64,000 nt of DNA, from NCBI GenBank assembly GCA_942159475.1, contig OW804097.1:3935685-3999684 (forward strand), given 5' to 3'. The notes below the pieces were generated by a model that saw nothing but the letters and a program-made list of their open reading frames with translations, did not search any database and was not told where the DNA came from. Positions 32,301-38,700 of this stretch are shown here, in pieces. The first letter of the stretch is position 1. Every line of letters begins with the position of its first letter. The translations under genes and the position numbers were made by a program. This stretch comes from Sthenelais limicola. Its lineage: Eukaryota; Annelida; Polychaeta; Phyllodocida; Sigalionidae.

Positions 32301-32643
32301 AATTTCCAACGGGAACTTGTATGTATGGATCTTGCAATAAGTGCTACAAGGAAATTATGAGTGTTTTCAACAAATTTGGTCCTCAAAATTTAATGCCTAT
32401 GTGTATTAGTGTGCTTGAGCAGTTAAATTGTTAATCATTTATGCCTAGCTAGCAATTCATCAATTGACGGTGATGTCAATTGATCTTGATATTTGATAAT
32501 TGATTATAATAATTGATATTAAAGAACAAAGACATGATACATATCCATCAGTCCGCAATATATCTTAGATCACCTGACATTCCTTCAGAAGGATTGTTTT
32601 TCTTCCTAGACATTGACTTTAAAAGATTCTCAACCTGGAGATG
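11208..32643 (-). CDS. Roc-COR GTPase with C-terminal CARD-like domain, 11-exon model
   Basis: Spliced model on the minus strand: 32643-32574, 31630-31418, 28597-28464, 28052-27942, 21625-21478, 21211-21099, 20468-18621, 18401-18377, 12521-12482, 12256-12052, 11372-11208. The total is 3072 bp, 1023 residues plus stop, with all ten introns GT-AG and all phases consistent. Order: a Roc GTPase with GHQCAGKTS (P-loop), WDFAGQ (G3) and TKAD (G4); a COR region interrupted by a 15-residue repeat; and a C-terminal CARD-like helical domain. Roco proteins are GTPases whose Roc and COR units act together; a death-fold tail suggests assembly with other CARD proteins in cell-death or immune signalling, which is inference. 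No LRR or kinase domain is seen. The 5' end is unresolved: the first exon here starts in phase 0 with no ATG. Confidence 0.8.
12052..12256 (-). CDS. Roc-COR-CARD gene, CARD exon 1
   Basis: The acceptor is TCTCCCTAG and the donor GTAAGT. It reads APDRNAEEILKDDSVKDFKL, then FLIHHTRLILENLKYRPTLV and ARLFANHVIDRQTKSQI: helices 1-4 of a CARD-like fold, with the usual leucine pattern of helix 1-2 and the V-I-D-x-Q-T element. Phase 2 in, 0 out. A partial copy lies at 9572-9655. Confidence 0.75.
12482..12521 (-). CDS. Roc-COR-CARD gene, 40-bp linker exon
   Basis: The acceptor is ATATTTCAG and the donor GTAACC. In the frame set by its neighbours it reads (G)STRRRQSGGNQQ(R), a basic, flexible linker before the CARD. 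A second frame is also open, so the exon call rests on the splice sites and phase match (1 in, 2 out). Between it and the micro-exon lies the DIRS insertion. Confidence 0.55.
12522..12912. other. intron sequence without recognisable feature
   Basis: AT-rich intron between the linker exon and the left end of the DIRS element. I see nothing coding in it. Confidence 0.5.
12914..12955 (+). repeat. DIRS left inverted terminal repeat
   Basis: It matches the reverse complement of 17948-17989 with four or so differences. Beyond the matched part it continues GATACGTCATGCGTATCGAT, itself nearly palindromic. Confidence 0.8.
13192..14829 (+). pseudogene. DIRS gag-like region, interrupted
   Basis: An ATG at 13192 opens MADSPDESGDGRSTSSRLS and meets a TGA (13249) at the edge of an inserted duplicate. 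The frame resumes in 13551-13865 (Ser/His/Lys-rich) and, after a shift, in 13862-14065 (acidic) and 14086-14829 (247 codons: a helical core, then a Lys/Gly/Ser-rich basic tail suited to RNA binding). No zinc knuckle is seen. The 3' 293 bp are also present as a second copy at 13248-13540, which is what breaks the 5' part. Confidence 0.65.
13248..13540 (+). repeat. 293-bp direct duplicate inside DIRS (copy A)
   Basis: Matches 14566-14858 (copy B) base for base except about two changes. Copy B is in its natural place at the 3' end of the gag-like frame. Copy A is inserted near the gag start and brings in stop codons. Confidence 0.9.
15000..15764 (+). pseudogene. DIRS reverse transcriptase
   Basis: 254 codons with ordered RT motifs: RPKPDGRWRLIIDLTVLN, then GAFMASLDLKEAYYALNLD, VPFGLSPAPRIFTK and the catalytic YIDDIF (about residue 160), then LTFLGYTLNS. 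It is broken by a stop at 15762-15764; the frame then continues through 15765-15902 in a shifted phase. Closest in style to DIRS/YR-element polymerases. The catalytic aspartates are present, but the protein is truncated by the shift. Confidence 0.85.
15903..16447 (+). pseudogene. DIRS RNase H, frameshifted
   Basis: The first frame (15903-16298) shows TTDASLLGWGAVFEG, HINVLEMKAVLNGL and VLSDNSTTVSYINKRG, which carry the D-E-D residues of RNase H. The frame then shifts, and HIPGVENVEADYASR is found in the next frame (about 16280-16325). The following WRPDPLA and FPPFSLM region at 16412-16690 is the usual linker before the recombinase of DIRS elements. Confidence 0.8.
16752..17728 (+). pseudogene. 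DIRS tyrosine recombinase, split in two frames
   Basis: The N-terminal SAM-like part (16752-17288) has SWRDNTKKVYNVFLRRWDSY and an AQRLQMIHSLEARN segment carrying the first catalytic arginine. After a frameshift and stop near 17288, the C-terminal part (17306-17728) carries AHSVRSASVSKL (H-x-x-R) and FRRFYN with the nucleophilic tyrosine. These enzymes integrate circular cDNA without target duplication. The copy is disabled by the break. Confidence 0.85.
17948..17989 (-). repeat. DIRS right inverted terminal repeat
   Basis: TCCTTGGTGCTACCGTCT begins the inverted match to the left end. It is followed directly by the 306-bp hairpin element. Confidence 0.8.
17991..18296. mobile_element. 306-bp hairpin element related to the DIRS ends
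   Basis: Arms of 79 bp (17991-18069 and 18218-18296) are inverted copies with only two mismatches, around a 148-bp centre. The inner part of each arm (TAGACGGTAGTACAAAGG) and the adjoining GATACGTCAGCGTATCGATG are a diverged version of the DIRS terminal repeat. It abuts the right end of the DIRS element with no gap. It is probably a non-autonomous derivative or a nested end structure. Confidence 0.8.
18377..18401 (-). CDS. Roc-COR-CARD gene, 25-bp micro-exon
   Basis: After a strong TTTTTTTCAG acceptor the sequence reads DIPDSETD plus one base, followed by a GTATGT donor. Its phases (0 in, 1 out) are exactly those needed to link the COR exon to the exon at 12521. It is the shortest exon of the model and lies just 3' (on +) of the DIRS-related hairpin. 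Confidence 0.65.
18621..20468 (-). CDS. Roc-COR-CARD gene, COR exon with in-frame minisatellite
   Basis: A single 1848-bp exon, 616 codons. The first 190 or so residues match the COR-A type: a winged-helix-like region including LLYFHKHRELIFFNNIDMI and ITSPDWFVMQL. Residues about 228-408 are 12 near-perfect copies of a 15-residue unit (HSSNPSSTPVMQHYQ) flanked by diverged copies. The remaining 190 residues (CFIPVGLTSKLLSYLV, then EIICEGMSAISVGVRFIEE) look like COR-B. The frame could run on to a stop at 18597-18599, but a GTGCAT donor at 18620 gives phase 0 and joins the next exon cleanly. A second frame is open across the repeats simply because 45 is a multiple of three. Confidence 0.85.
19201..19840 (-). 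repeat. 45-bp coding minisatellite, 12 near-identical copies
   Basis: Twelve tandem 45-bp units lie at 19246-19785, starting every 45 bp and almost free of differences. Diverged units flank them on both sides (19201-19245 and 19786-19840). On the minus strand each unit encodes S/P/Q/H-rich 15-mers inside the COR exon. The uniformity points to recent expansion or homogenisation. Confidence 0.95.
20622..20808 (-). repeat. SINE-like CACT-tailed repeat, minus strand
   Basis: Reverse orientation of the family seen at 3905-4393: GTGAGTGAGTGAG, then the AAGGGCGGGAGAGCTGAGAG arm, GAGGCAGTTTATGATC and a purine-rich stretch ending in ACCCAGGACCA. It lies in an intron of the Roc-COR-CARD gene. Confidence 0.65.
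21099..21211 (-). CDS. Roc-COR-CARD gene, exon with G4 motif
   Basis: The acceptor is TTTTTTGTAG and the donor GTTTGT. It encodes EFLQFFLNSILVRSERKQ, then LPLVLVVGTKADKLSDK. TKAD is the guanine-specificity motif. Phase 1 in, 0 out. Confidence 0.85.
21478..21625 (-). CDS. Roc-COR-CARD gene, Roc core exon
   Basis: The acceptor is TTTACAG and the donor GTACAC. It starts MIFYTVHQLFITRNTLYILV and continues TDLSKDLNEDVEQ, the core strand and following helix of the Roc fold. It ends in phase 1 and is separated from the previous exon by a 6.3-kb intron that hosts the gypsy element. Confidence 0.85.
21891..22442 (+). repeat. gypsy 5' LTR (candidate)
   Basis: It starts TGAATTAATCCC and ends CTTAACA, one base before a TGG-type primer-binding site. 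The first 185 bp match 26520-26703. It contains an internal inverted pair GGCTAACCCGG / CCGGGTTAGCC. The right boundary is inferred from the primer-binding site. Confidence 0.65.
22444..22461 (+). promoter_or_regulatory. tRNA primer-binding site (candidate)
   Basis: TGGCGGACAACCCGCTCG begins with TGG, the complement of a tRNA CCA end, and lies 1 bp after the LTR CA end, the normal arrangement in LTR elements. The tRNA was not identified. Confidence 0.55.
22551..25049 (+). pseudogene. gypsy gag with Q/P-rich N-terminus and one in-frame TGA
   Basis: A 507-codon frame from ATG 22551 runs to TGA 24072-24074, and the same frame continues to 25049. The first half is acidic, then Gln/Pro-rich and low in complexity. 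The second half has a Retrotrans_gag-type capsid core (PVQEFFEEFENFTTP, LVQYLSGRAKTFYRQIVG, RKQGRHESVEDYDND), then an Arg/Ser/Lys-rich tail. No CCHC knuckle is seen; the RS-rich tail may do the RNA binding. The single TGA is either a disabling mutation or a readthrough site. Confidence 0.75.
25037..25078 (+). promoter_or_regulatory. -1 ribosomal frameshift cassette between gag and pol
   Basis: The heptamer A AAA AAC (25037-25043) is in the correct register of the gag frame, two codons before the gag stop. Six bases later an 8-bp perfect stem begins: GCTGTGTC (25050-25057) with GACACAGC (25071-25078), loop of 13 nt. The pol frame is exactly -1 relative to gag. This is the standard layout of programmed frameshifting. 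Confidence 0.8.
25044..26506 (+). pseudogene. gypsy pol: protease and start of reverse transcriptase
   Basis: Entered by the -1 shift, the frame runs to a stop at 26504-26506. VDTGATVSCIS (about 25382) with ILGVDFLRKF marks an aspartic protease. RQPYRMNP, FSSPCFLVQK and WRLVIDYRQVN mark the first RT motifs. After about 26405 the sequence no longer reads as RT, and the YxDD box, RNase H and integrase are missing. The protease looks intact. Confidence 0.8.
26520..26703 (+). repeat. gypsy 3' LTR, truncated copy
   Basis: It aligns from TGAATTAACCC with the 5' LTR for about 185 bp (same GGCTAAC / GGTTAGCC inverted pair) and then diverges. The difference from the 5' copy (tens of substitutions) suggests an old insertion. 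Confidence 0.65.
27340..27646 (+). pseudogene. LINE ORF2 C-terminal remnant
   Basis: The frame includes RKSVYNRISTSWNRLPAV, which resembles the R-x-x-x-x-WN-x-LP signature near the C-terminus of many LINE polyproteins. No catalytic region is present. It lies in the intron that also hosts the gypsy element. Confidence 0.5.
27942..28052 (-). CDS. Roc-COR-CARD gene, exon with G3 motif
   Basis: The acceptor is CTGTTACAG and the donor GTTGGT. 37 codons end with YVKIWDFAGQ, the DxxGQ switch II motif typical of Roc domains. It is followed after splicing by MIFYTVHQLFITRNTLYILV, the usual next strand of Roc proteins. Phase 0 at both ends. Confidence 0.85.
28297..28362 (+). mobile_element. fragment of the GGGTCAG MITE
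   Basis: Tail-end segment ending GTGAATTGTACATTTTC, matching the 3' part of the full copies at 29516 and 54240. Confidence 0.5.
28464..28597 (-). CDS. Roc-COR-CARD gene, Roc insert exon
   Basis: The acceptor is GTCTTTGCAG and the donor GTAAAC after GATAAG. It encodes a charged helical stretch (KDSQEKETHEMLAKAMES, then SVHILSFEYSMIIKYSNDG) between the Roc P-loop and G3 motifs. Phases 1 in and 0 out agree with both neighbours. Confidence 0.75.
28915..29185 (+). repeat. tandem SINE-like CACT-tailed repeats
   Basis: Three to four partial copies of the TTGATATAACC / AAGGGCGTAAAGCAACC hairpin with CACTCACTC tails lie head to tail. Same family as 3905-4393. Confidence 0.65.
29516..29755 (+). mobile_element. 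GGGTCAG MITE, copy A
   Basis: About 240 bp. It starts GGGTCAGATTTTCAGAAAAT and ends with a partly altered inverted copy. The body matches 54240-54474 in the same orientation. Confidence 0.7.
31418..31630 (-). CDS. Roc-COR-CARD gene, exon with GTPase P-loop
   Basis: The acceptor is TTATCAG and the donor GTAAAT. It reads TDLQNALKDG, then CRLRIVVLGHQCAGKTSLVN: a beta strand followed by the GxxxxGKT/S nucleotide-binding loop of a Ras-like Roc domain. It continues through the switch I region (EPTDLAEVTLVNLTIDY). Phase 1 at the 3' end. The P-loop lysine and threonine are intact, so nucleotide binding is plausible. Confidence 0.85.
32574..32643 (-). CDS. Roc-COR-CARD gene, first recognised exon
   Basis: This 70-bp exon lies between a TACTCAG acceptor and a GTGATC donor. 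It reads HLQVENLLKSMSRKKNNPSE and on to GMS(G), ending in phase 1, which fits the next exon exactly. Nine decayed copies of it occur in the array at 34961-42119. It starts in phase 0, so an upstream exon supplying the ATG is expected. Confidence 0.65.
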
Positions 32644-33399
32644 CTGAGTATTAAAAGTTGTGTTAATATAAGTCTCTGAGCTAATATATATATAATATAT
32701 TGTATTCTTATTCTGAATCAAACAGTTACATCAATTTTCAGAAAAGGATGCCAGCCTCTCCCTGAGGAGGTCTTCCTGGAGGATCCTTGTTTTAATATCT
32801 ACTATATAAGCAGTACAGCTTAGAATGAGCAAAAAAGGTATAGCTTACACATGTAAACTTCAAAATGGTTGAGATATCAAGATGTGATATCCTAGTATGA
32901 GAATTAGAATCAGCAATACCTAAACATAACATAGAGATTGTCAAGGAATATCTTCATTGTCATTGCATAGATAACTAACGAATAAGTGGAGATAACACAG
33001 AAATACAAGTAATATTAAGCAGTACAGCTTAGAACTTGCAACAAGTTTATATTTCTACATGGAAACTGAAATATCTAATTCTAAAATGATGAGCTTGACT
33101 GAAATTTTATTTATGTACAAGGTCGTCACAGATGAAGACATCAAGACATTAGCAACGCATGAGGATGACATATAAAGAACTTTAAAACTCATGAAAAGAG
33201 AAATACGAACAATGATAGACTCAATTGACTATAATAATAAATAAGAATAAGAACGCTGAAACAACAAACAACCAGAGACACTTTGAAGGAATTAATGAAG
33301 CAATTATTTATTTATTTTAAGGGTCGTCAGGAAAACCTAGGTTTAGAGGGCGCTTCACCCTATTTTGATGCATTACAATATATGTACAATTTTTAATGT
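32644..33399. other. AT-rich stretch without recognisable feature
   Basis: Lies between the first recognised Roc-COR-CARD exon and LINE debris. Nothing coding seen. Confidence 0.5.
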
Positions 33400-33690
33400 G
33401 AAATTGTCATATTAAACATTCATAACTATTACCGACCAATACCCTCTGTGACCTATCACTAAGATAATTAACAAACCAATTGTGGGTTTTTCCTTCAACT
33501 CCATAACTCCTTAATTTTGATAGTAATATATTGTGATTAACTGTGTCAAAAGCTTTTTTGAAATCTAGAAATATTAAATCTGTTGCCTTTTTTTCATTCA
33601 AATTTGTGTAGACACTTCTTAACATATGGTCTAAAGCATTGTTTATCGATTTTCCCGCCCTAAAGCCGAACTGACATTCACATAATAGCC
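33400..33690 (-). pseudogene. LINE reverse transcriptase fragment
   Basis: The minus strand reads CQFGFRAGKSINNALDHML, then DLIFLDFKKAFDTVNHNILL, LINE RT motifs 2 and 3. It stops at about 33403 before the YADD box. Confidence 0.75.
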
Positions 33691-33744
33691 TGTTGTCCTC
33701 CTAGTACTGTGATAACTGTTTTTGAATACACCATAAACAATTCC

Positions 33745-33965
33745 AACATCCCATTAGATTTTAAACAGGCGAATGTAATGCCACTGTTCAAGGAGGGAGA
33801 TAAAGGTACACCGGGAATTTATAGACCAATCTCATGTATGAAACTACCAGCTAAAATTTAGGTGAATATAATGCCACTGTTCAAGGAGGGAGATAAAGGC
33901 ACACCGGGAAATTATAGACCAATATCATGTATAAAACTACCAGCTAAAATTTTAGAAATATGAGG
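33745..33965 (+). pseudogene. inverted and duplicated LINE RT fragment
   Basis: On the + strand an RT motif 1 segment (VMPLFKEGDKGTPG, YRPISC, KLPAKI) occurs twice in tandem (33775-33861 and 33863-33950). It lies between two minus-strand LINE pieces and so is inverted relative to them. Confidence 0.7.
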
Positions 33966-34009
33966 TTAAATAAATATACCAGTTGGCCCTTGAGAGCCAA
34001 CAAGCATTG

Positions 34010-34960
34010 CTTAAGACTCTTTGTTGGCATGAGAGTGATCCCTGAGGTTTTGTAGTTGCTGATTTTTTAAATAGCTAATTCAATATCAAGTTCATTTATT
34101 TCTCTAAATTGGAATGTTACGTCTGAGGTATTTCTATTATCTATTTCTTTCCTTTCTCTTACTATTTCATCATCTTCCTCAATTTTGCCTGCTAATTCAG
34201 GGCCTATTCCTACAAAAAAGTCGTTTATGGCCTCTGCCGCATCTTTCCCTTTAAGTTTCCCGCCGTTCTCAGCAGTAATTTTTATTTCCTCATTGGGAGA
34301 TTTGTTATTGGTTGAAAGTAAAGGTTTTAAAATTTCCCAAAATTTGTGGGGTTCATTTTGTCCCTGATTTGATTCCTAATAAAGGTGTCTTTGCCTTTTT
34401 TCACATCAGTGTTTACTTTTCTTCTCAGTGATCTAGCTCTCATCCAGTCCTCTTCCTTATTTGATTTTGTGGCTACTCTAAAAGCCTTGTGTCTAGCATT
34501 AATTGCAGAAATAATAGCCTGGTCATACCAACTAGGGGTGACTCATACCCTTTTAAACCTTTTGATCGGACACATTCTATCCACATATCTAGTAATATTA
34601 TTCATAATTATGTCCCATGCTCTATTGACATCTTTTGTTAAGTATAACTCTTCCCAATTTAGATACAGGAGAATTTCTTTAAGTAATTTGGTGTCGAATG
34701 CTTTGGTATCTCCAGCAATAAATGAGGCTGTTTTATAACTGTTCCTCTCCTTCTTTATTTGTATGAAAATCGGTAAGTGGTCACTGATGTTTATATCAAT
34801 TGAACCATTCAATTTAATCCATTTACCATTTGTGTACACATGATCTATCGTGGTGGCCAAAGATCTACTTATTCTTGTATGCGTTTTTATAATTTGTTGT
34901 AGGTTAAATTTGTTCAATAAAGTCCTGAACTTATCAGCTCCAGCTGTCTTACCATCTGAT
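34010..34960 (-). pseudogene. LINE endonuclease-linker fragment
   Basis: The minus strand has TTIDHVYTNGKWIKL and NISDHLPIFIQIK, the C-terminal motifs of an APE-type endonuclease (SDHxP), followed by linker sequence with several stops. The upstream end coincides with the edge of the exon-unit array. Confidence 0.7.
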
Positions 34961-35580
34961 ATTAATCAAGCTCATCTAGATGGTATCATGATTCTAAATA
35001 TACATACAATACCAAATTTAATGGGAGAAACAGACTAATATTCTCTGAACACAAACACTCTGTACTGAAGATTTGCCATGAGGATGATTAATGACATAAG
35101 ATTCTCGCTACAAGTATGCAAATATGCAGGAGATAAGTAAAAAAACAATTGTTGTGAATTTAGTATTGCCCAAATATTTCATCCATTACCAACATTCATA
35201 CTGAGTAATATACAAGAACATATGGGGAAAGCCTCAACATAATTGTTCACATTGAGGTAAAACATATTCTGATGTTAAAAAGTTTGACGGGACTCATGAA
35301 TATTCTTATAGATAGTCTATAGGCAATGAATGCAATTGACTGTTTACATTGGTCTATAATTGTGGTGCAATTCAAATATTGTGCTTTGAGGATTTTAAGA
35401 AAGTAATCTAGGTGTGTCACATTTAGTTTAGACTTTCAGGCATTCAACTTCGTATTCTGCAATTAGAAGTTAAAGGTCTGTTGGAAATTTTAAGGTAATA
35501 TTGTAATCAATAATATTAAATAAAAGAACCAGAGCATGGAGCGTTTTATATCCTTCAGTCTGCAAGATATGTTCAGGGCC

Positions 35581-35650
35581 CTGACATTCTTTTGGAAGCA
35601 TTGTATTTCTTCTTGGATATTGCCTTTAAAAGATTCCTTATCAGGAGATG
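35581..35650 (-). pseudogene. pseudo-exon 1, unit 1 (of nine)
   Basis: Exactly 70 bp, as in the real exon at 32574-32643. It is open in the same frame (RNLLKAISKKKYNASKRMS), but the donor reads GG. All copies share this donor loss, so it predates the amplification. Units 2 and 6 also carry an in-frame stop. Confidence 0.65.
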
Positions 35651-35684
35651 CTGGTTATCAATGACACACATATATATATCTATT

Positions 35685-35711
35685 ACTTACGGTCTGTTGA
35701 TGTATCCACAT
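35685..35711 (-). other. first-exon-like cassette, unit 1 (of nine)
   Basis: ATG at 35711-35709 reads MWIHQQT and then GTAAGT (35690-35685), phase 0. The same cassette ends in GTAAGT donors at 36351-36346, 37157-37152, 37947-37942, 38757-38752, 39412-39407, 40220-40215, 41010-41005 and 41815-41810. All nine donors are perfect. Eight of nine keep the ATG; unit 4 has GTG. Phase 0 suits the exon at 32643. Transcription is not shown by sequence alone. Confidence 0.45.
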
Positions 35712-38700
35712 GATGAGGGATATGCAATGAAATAAAGGAAAATAAGTACTTTTGTTAATATAAGCCTCATATGCAAATATGCAGGAGATAGGTAAGAAAA
35801 AACAATTGTGGTGAACTTTAGTATTGCCCAAATGTTTCATCCATTACCAACATCCATATTGAGTAATATACAAGAACATATAGGGAAAGCCTCAACATAT
35901 TGTTCACATTGAGGTAAAACATATTCTGATGTTAAAATGTTTGACGGGAATAATTATTATTCTCATAGACAGTCTGTAGGCATTGAATGCAATTGACTGT
36001 TTACATTGGCCTATAATTGTGGTGCAATTCAAATATTGTGCATTAAGGATTGTAAGAAAAGTAATCTAGATCTGTCACATTTAGTTTAGACTTTGAGGCA
36101 TTCGACTTTGTATTCTACAATTAAAAGTTCAAAGACTATGGGAAATTTTAAGGTATTATTGTAATCAATAACAATTAAAAAACAACCAATACATGCAAGG
36201 TTTTCACATCCTTCAGTCTGCAAGATATATTCAGTGCCCTGACATTCTTTTAGAAGCATTGTATTTCTTCTTGGATATTGCCTATGAAAGATTCCCCATC
36301 TGGAGATGCTAATTGTTGGTGACACATATATATATTATATCAAATACTTACAGGCTGTTGATGTATCCACATGATGAGGGATATGCAATGAAAACAAAGG
36401 GAAAGAAGTAGTGTTAATATAAGTCTCCTGAGCTTATCAAGCTCATCTAGATGGTATCATGATTCTAAGTATACATACAATACCAAATGTAATGAGAGAA
36501 ACATACCAATATTCTCTGAACACAAACACTCTGTACTGAAGATTTGCCATGGGGATGATTAATGACATAAGATTCTCGCTACAAGTATGCAAATATGCAG
36601 AAGATAAGTTAAAAAAAATTCTTGTGAATTTAATATTGCCCAAATGCTTTATTCATTACCAACATCCATCTTGAGTAATATACAAGAACATATGGGGAAA
36701 GCCTCAACATATTGTTCACATTGAGGTAAAACATATTCTGATATCAAAAAGTTTGACGGGAATAATTACTATTCTCATAGACAGTCTGTAGGCATTGAAT
36801 GCAATTGACTGTTTACATTGGCCTATCAGTGTGGTGCAATTCAAACATAATGCTCTTTGGATTTTAAGAAAGTAAACTAGGTGTGTCACATTTAGTTTAG
36901 ACTTTGAGGCATTCAACTTTGTATTCTGCAATTAAAAGTTAAAGGTCTGTTGAAAATTTTAAGGTAATATTGTAATCAGTAATATTAAAAAAAAGAACCA
37001 AGGCATGCAACGTTTTATATCCTTCAGTCTGCAAGATATGTTCAGTGCCCTGACATTCTTTTGGAAGCATTGTATTTCTTCTTGGATATTGTCTTTAAAA
37101 GATTCCTTATCAGGAGATGCTGGTTATCAATGACATACATATATATCTATTACTTACCAGCTGTTGATGTATCCACATGATGAGGGATATGCAATGAAAA
37201 CAAAGGAAAAGAAGTAGTGTTAATATAAGTATCCTCAGCTTATCAAGCTCATCTAGATGGTATCATGATTCTAAGTATACATACAATTCCAAATGTAATG
37301 AGAGAAACAGACTAATATTCTCTGAACACAAACACTCTGTACTGAAGATTTGCCATGAGGATGATTAGTGACATAAGATTCTCGCTACAAATATGCAAAT
37401 ATGCAGGAGATAAGTAAAAAAAACATTCTTGTGAATTTAACATTGCCCAAATGTTTTATTCATTACCAACATCCATCTTGATTAATATACAAGAACATAT
37501 GGGGAAAGCCTCAACATATTGTTCACATTGAGGTAAAAATGTTTGACAGGAATCATTAATATTCTCATAAATAGTCTATAGGTAATGAATGCAATTGACT
37601 GTTTACATTGGCCTATAATTATGGTGCAATTTAAACATTGTGCTTTGAGGATTTTCAGAAAGTAATCTAGGTGTTTCACATTTAGTTAAGACTTTGAGGC
37701 ATTCAACTTTGTATTCTGCAATTAAAAGTTAAAGGTCTGTTGGAAACTTAAAGGTAATATTGTAATCAATAATATTAAAAAAAAGAACCGAGGCATGCAA
37801 CGTTATATATCCTTCAGTCTGCAAGATATGTTCAGTGCCCTGACATTCTTTTGGAAGCATTGTATTTCTTCTCGTATATTGCCTTTAAAAGATTCCTTAT
37901 CTGGAGATGCTGGTTATCAATGACAAACATATATATCTATTACTTACCGACTGTTGATGTATCCACACGATGAGGGATATGCAATGAAAACAAAGGAAAA
38001 GAAGTAATGTTAATATAAGTCTCCTGAGCTAATCAAGCTCATCTAGATGGTATCATGATTCTAAATATACATACAATACCAAATGTAATGAGAGAAACAG
38101 ACTAATATTCTCTGAACACAAACACTCTGTACTGAAGATTTGCCATGAGGATGATTAATGACATAAGATTCCTGCTACAAGTATGCAAATATGCAGGAGA
38201 TAAGTAAAAAAACAATTGTTGTGAATTTAGTATTGCCCAAATATTTCATCCATTACCAACATTCATACTGAGTAATATACAAGAACATATGGGCAAAGCC
38301 TCAACATAATTGTTCACATTGAGGTAAAACATATTCTGATGTTAAAAAGTTTGACAGGACTCATTGATATTCTTATAGATAGTCTATAGGCAATGAATGC
38401 AATTGACTGTTTACATTGGTCTATAATTGTGGTCCAATTCAAATATTGTGCTTTAAGGATTTTAAGAAAGTAATCTAGGTGTGTCACATTTAGTTTAGAC
38501 TTTGAGGCATTCAACTTCGTATTCTGCAATTAGAAGTTAAAGGTCTGTTGGAAATTTAAAGGTAATATTGTAATCAATAATATTAAATAAAAGAACCAGA
38601 GCATGGAGCGTTTTATATCCTTCAGTCTGCAAGATATGTTCAGGGCCCTGACATTCTTTTGGAAGCATTGTATTTCTTCTTGGATATTGTCTTTAAAAGA

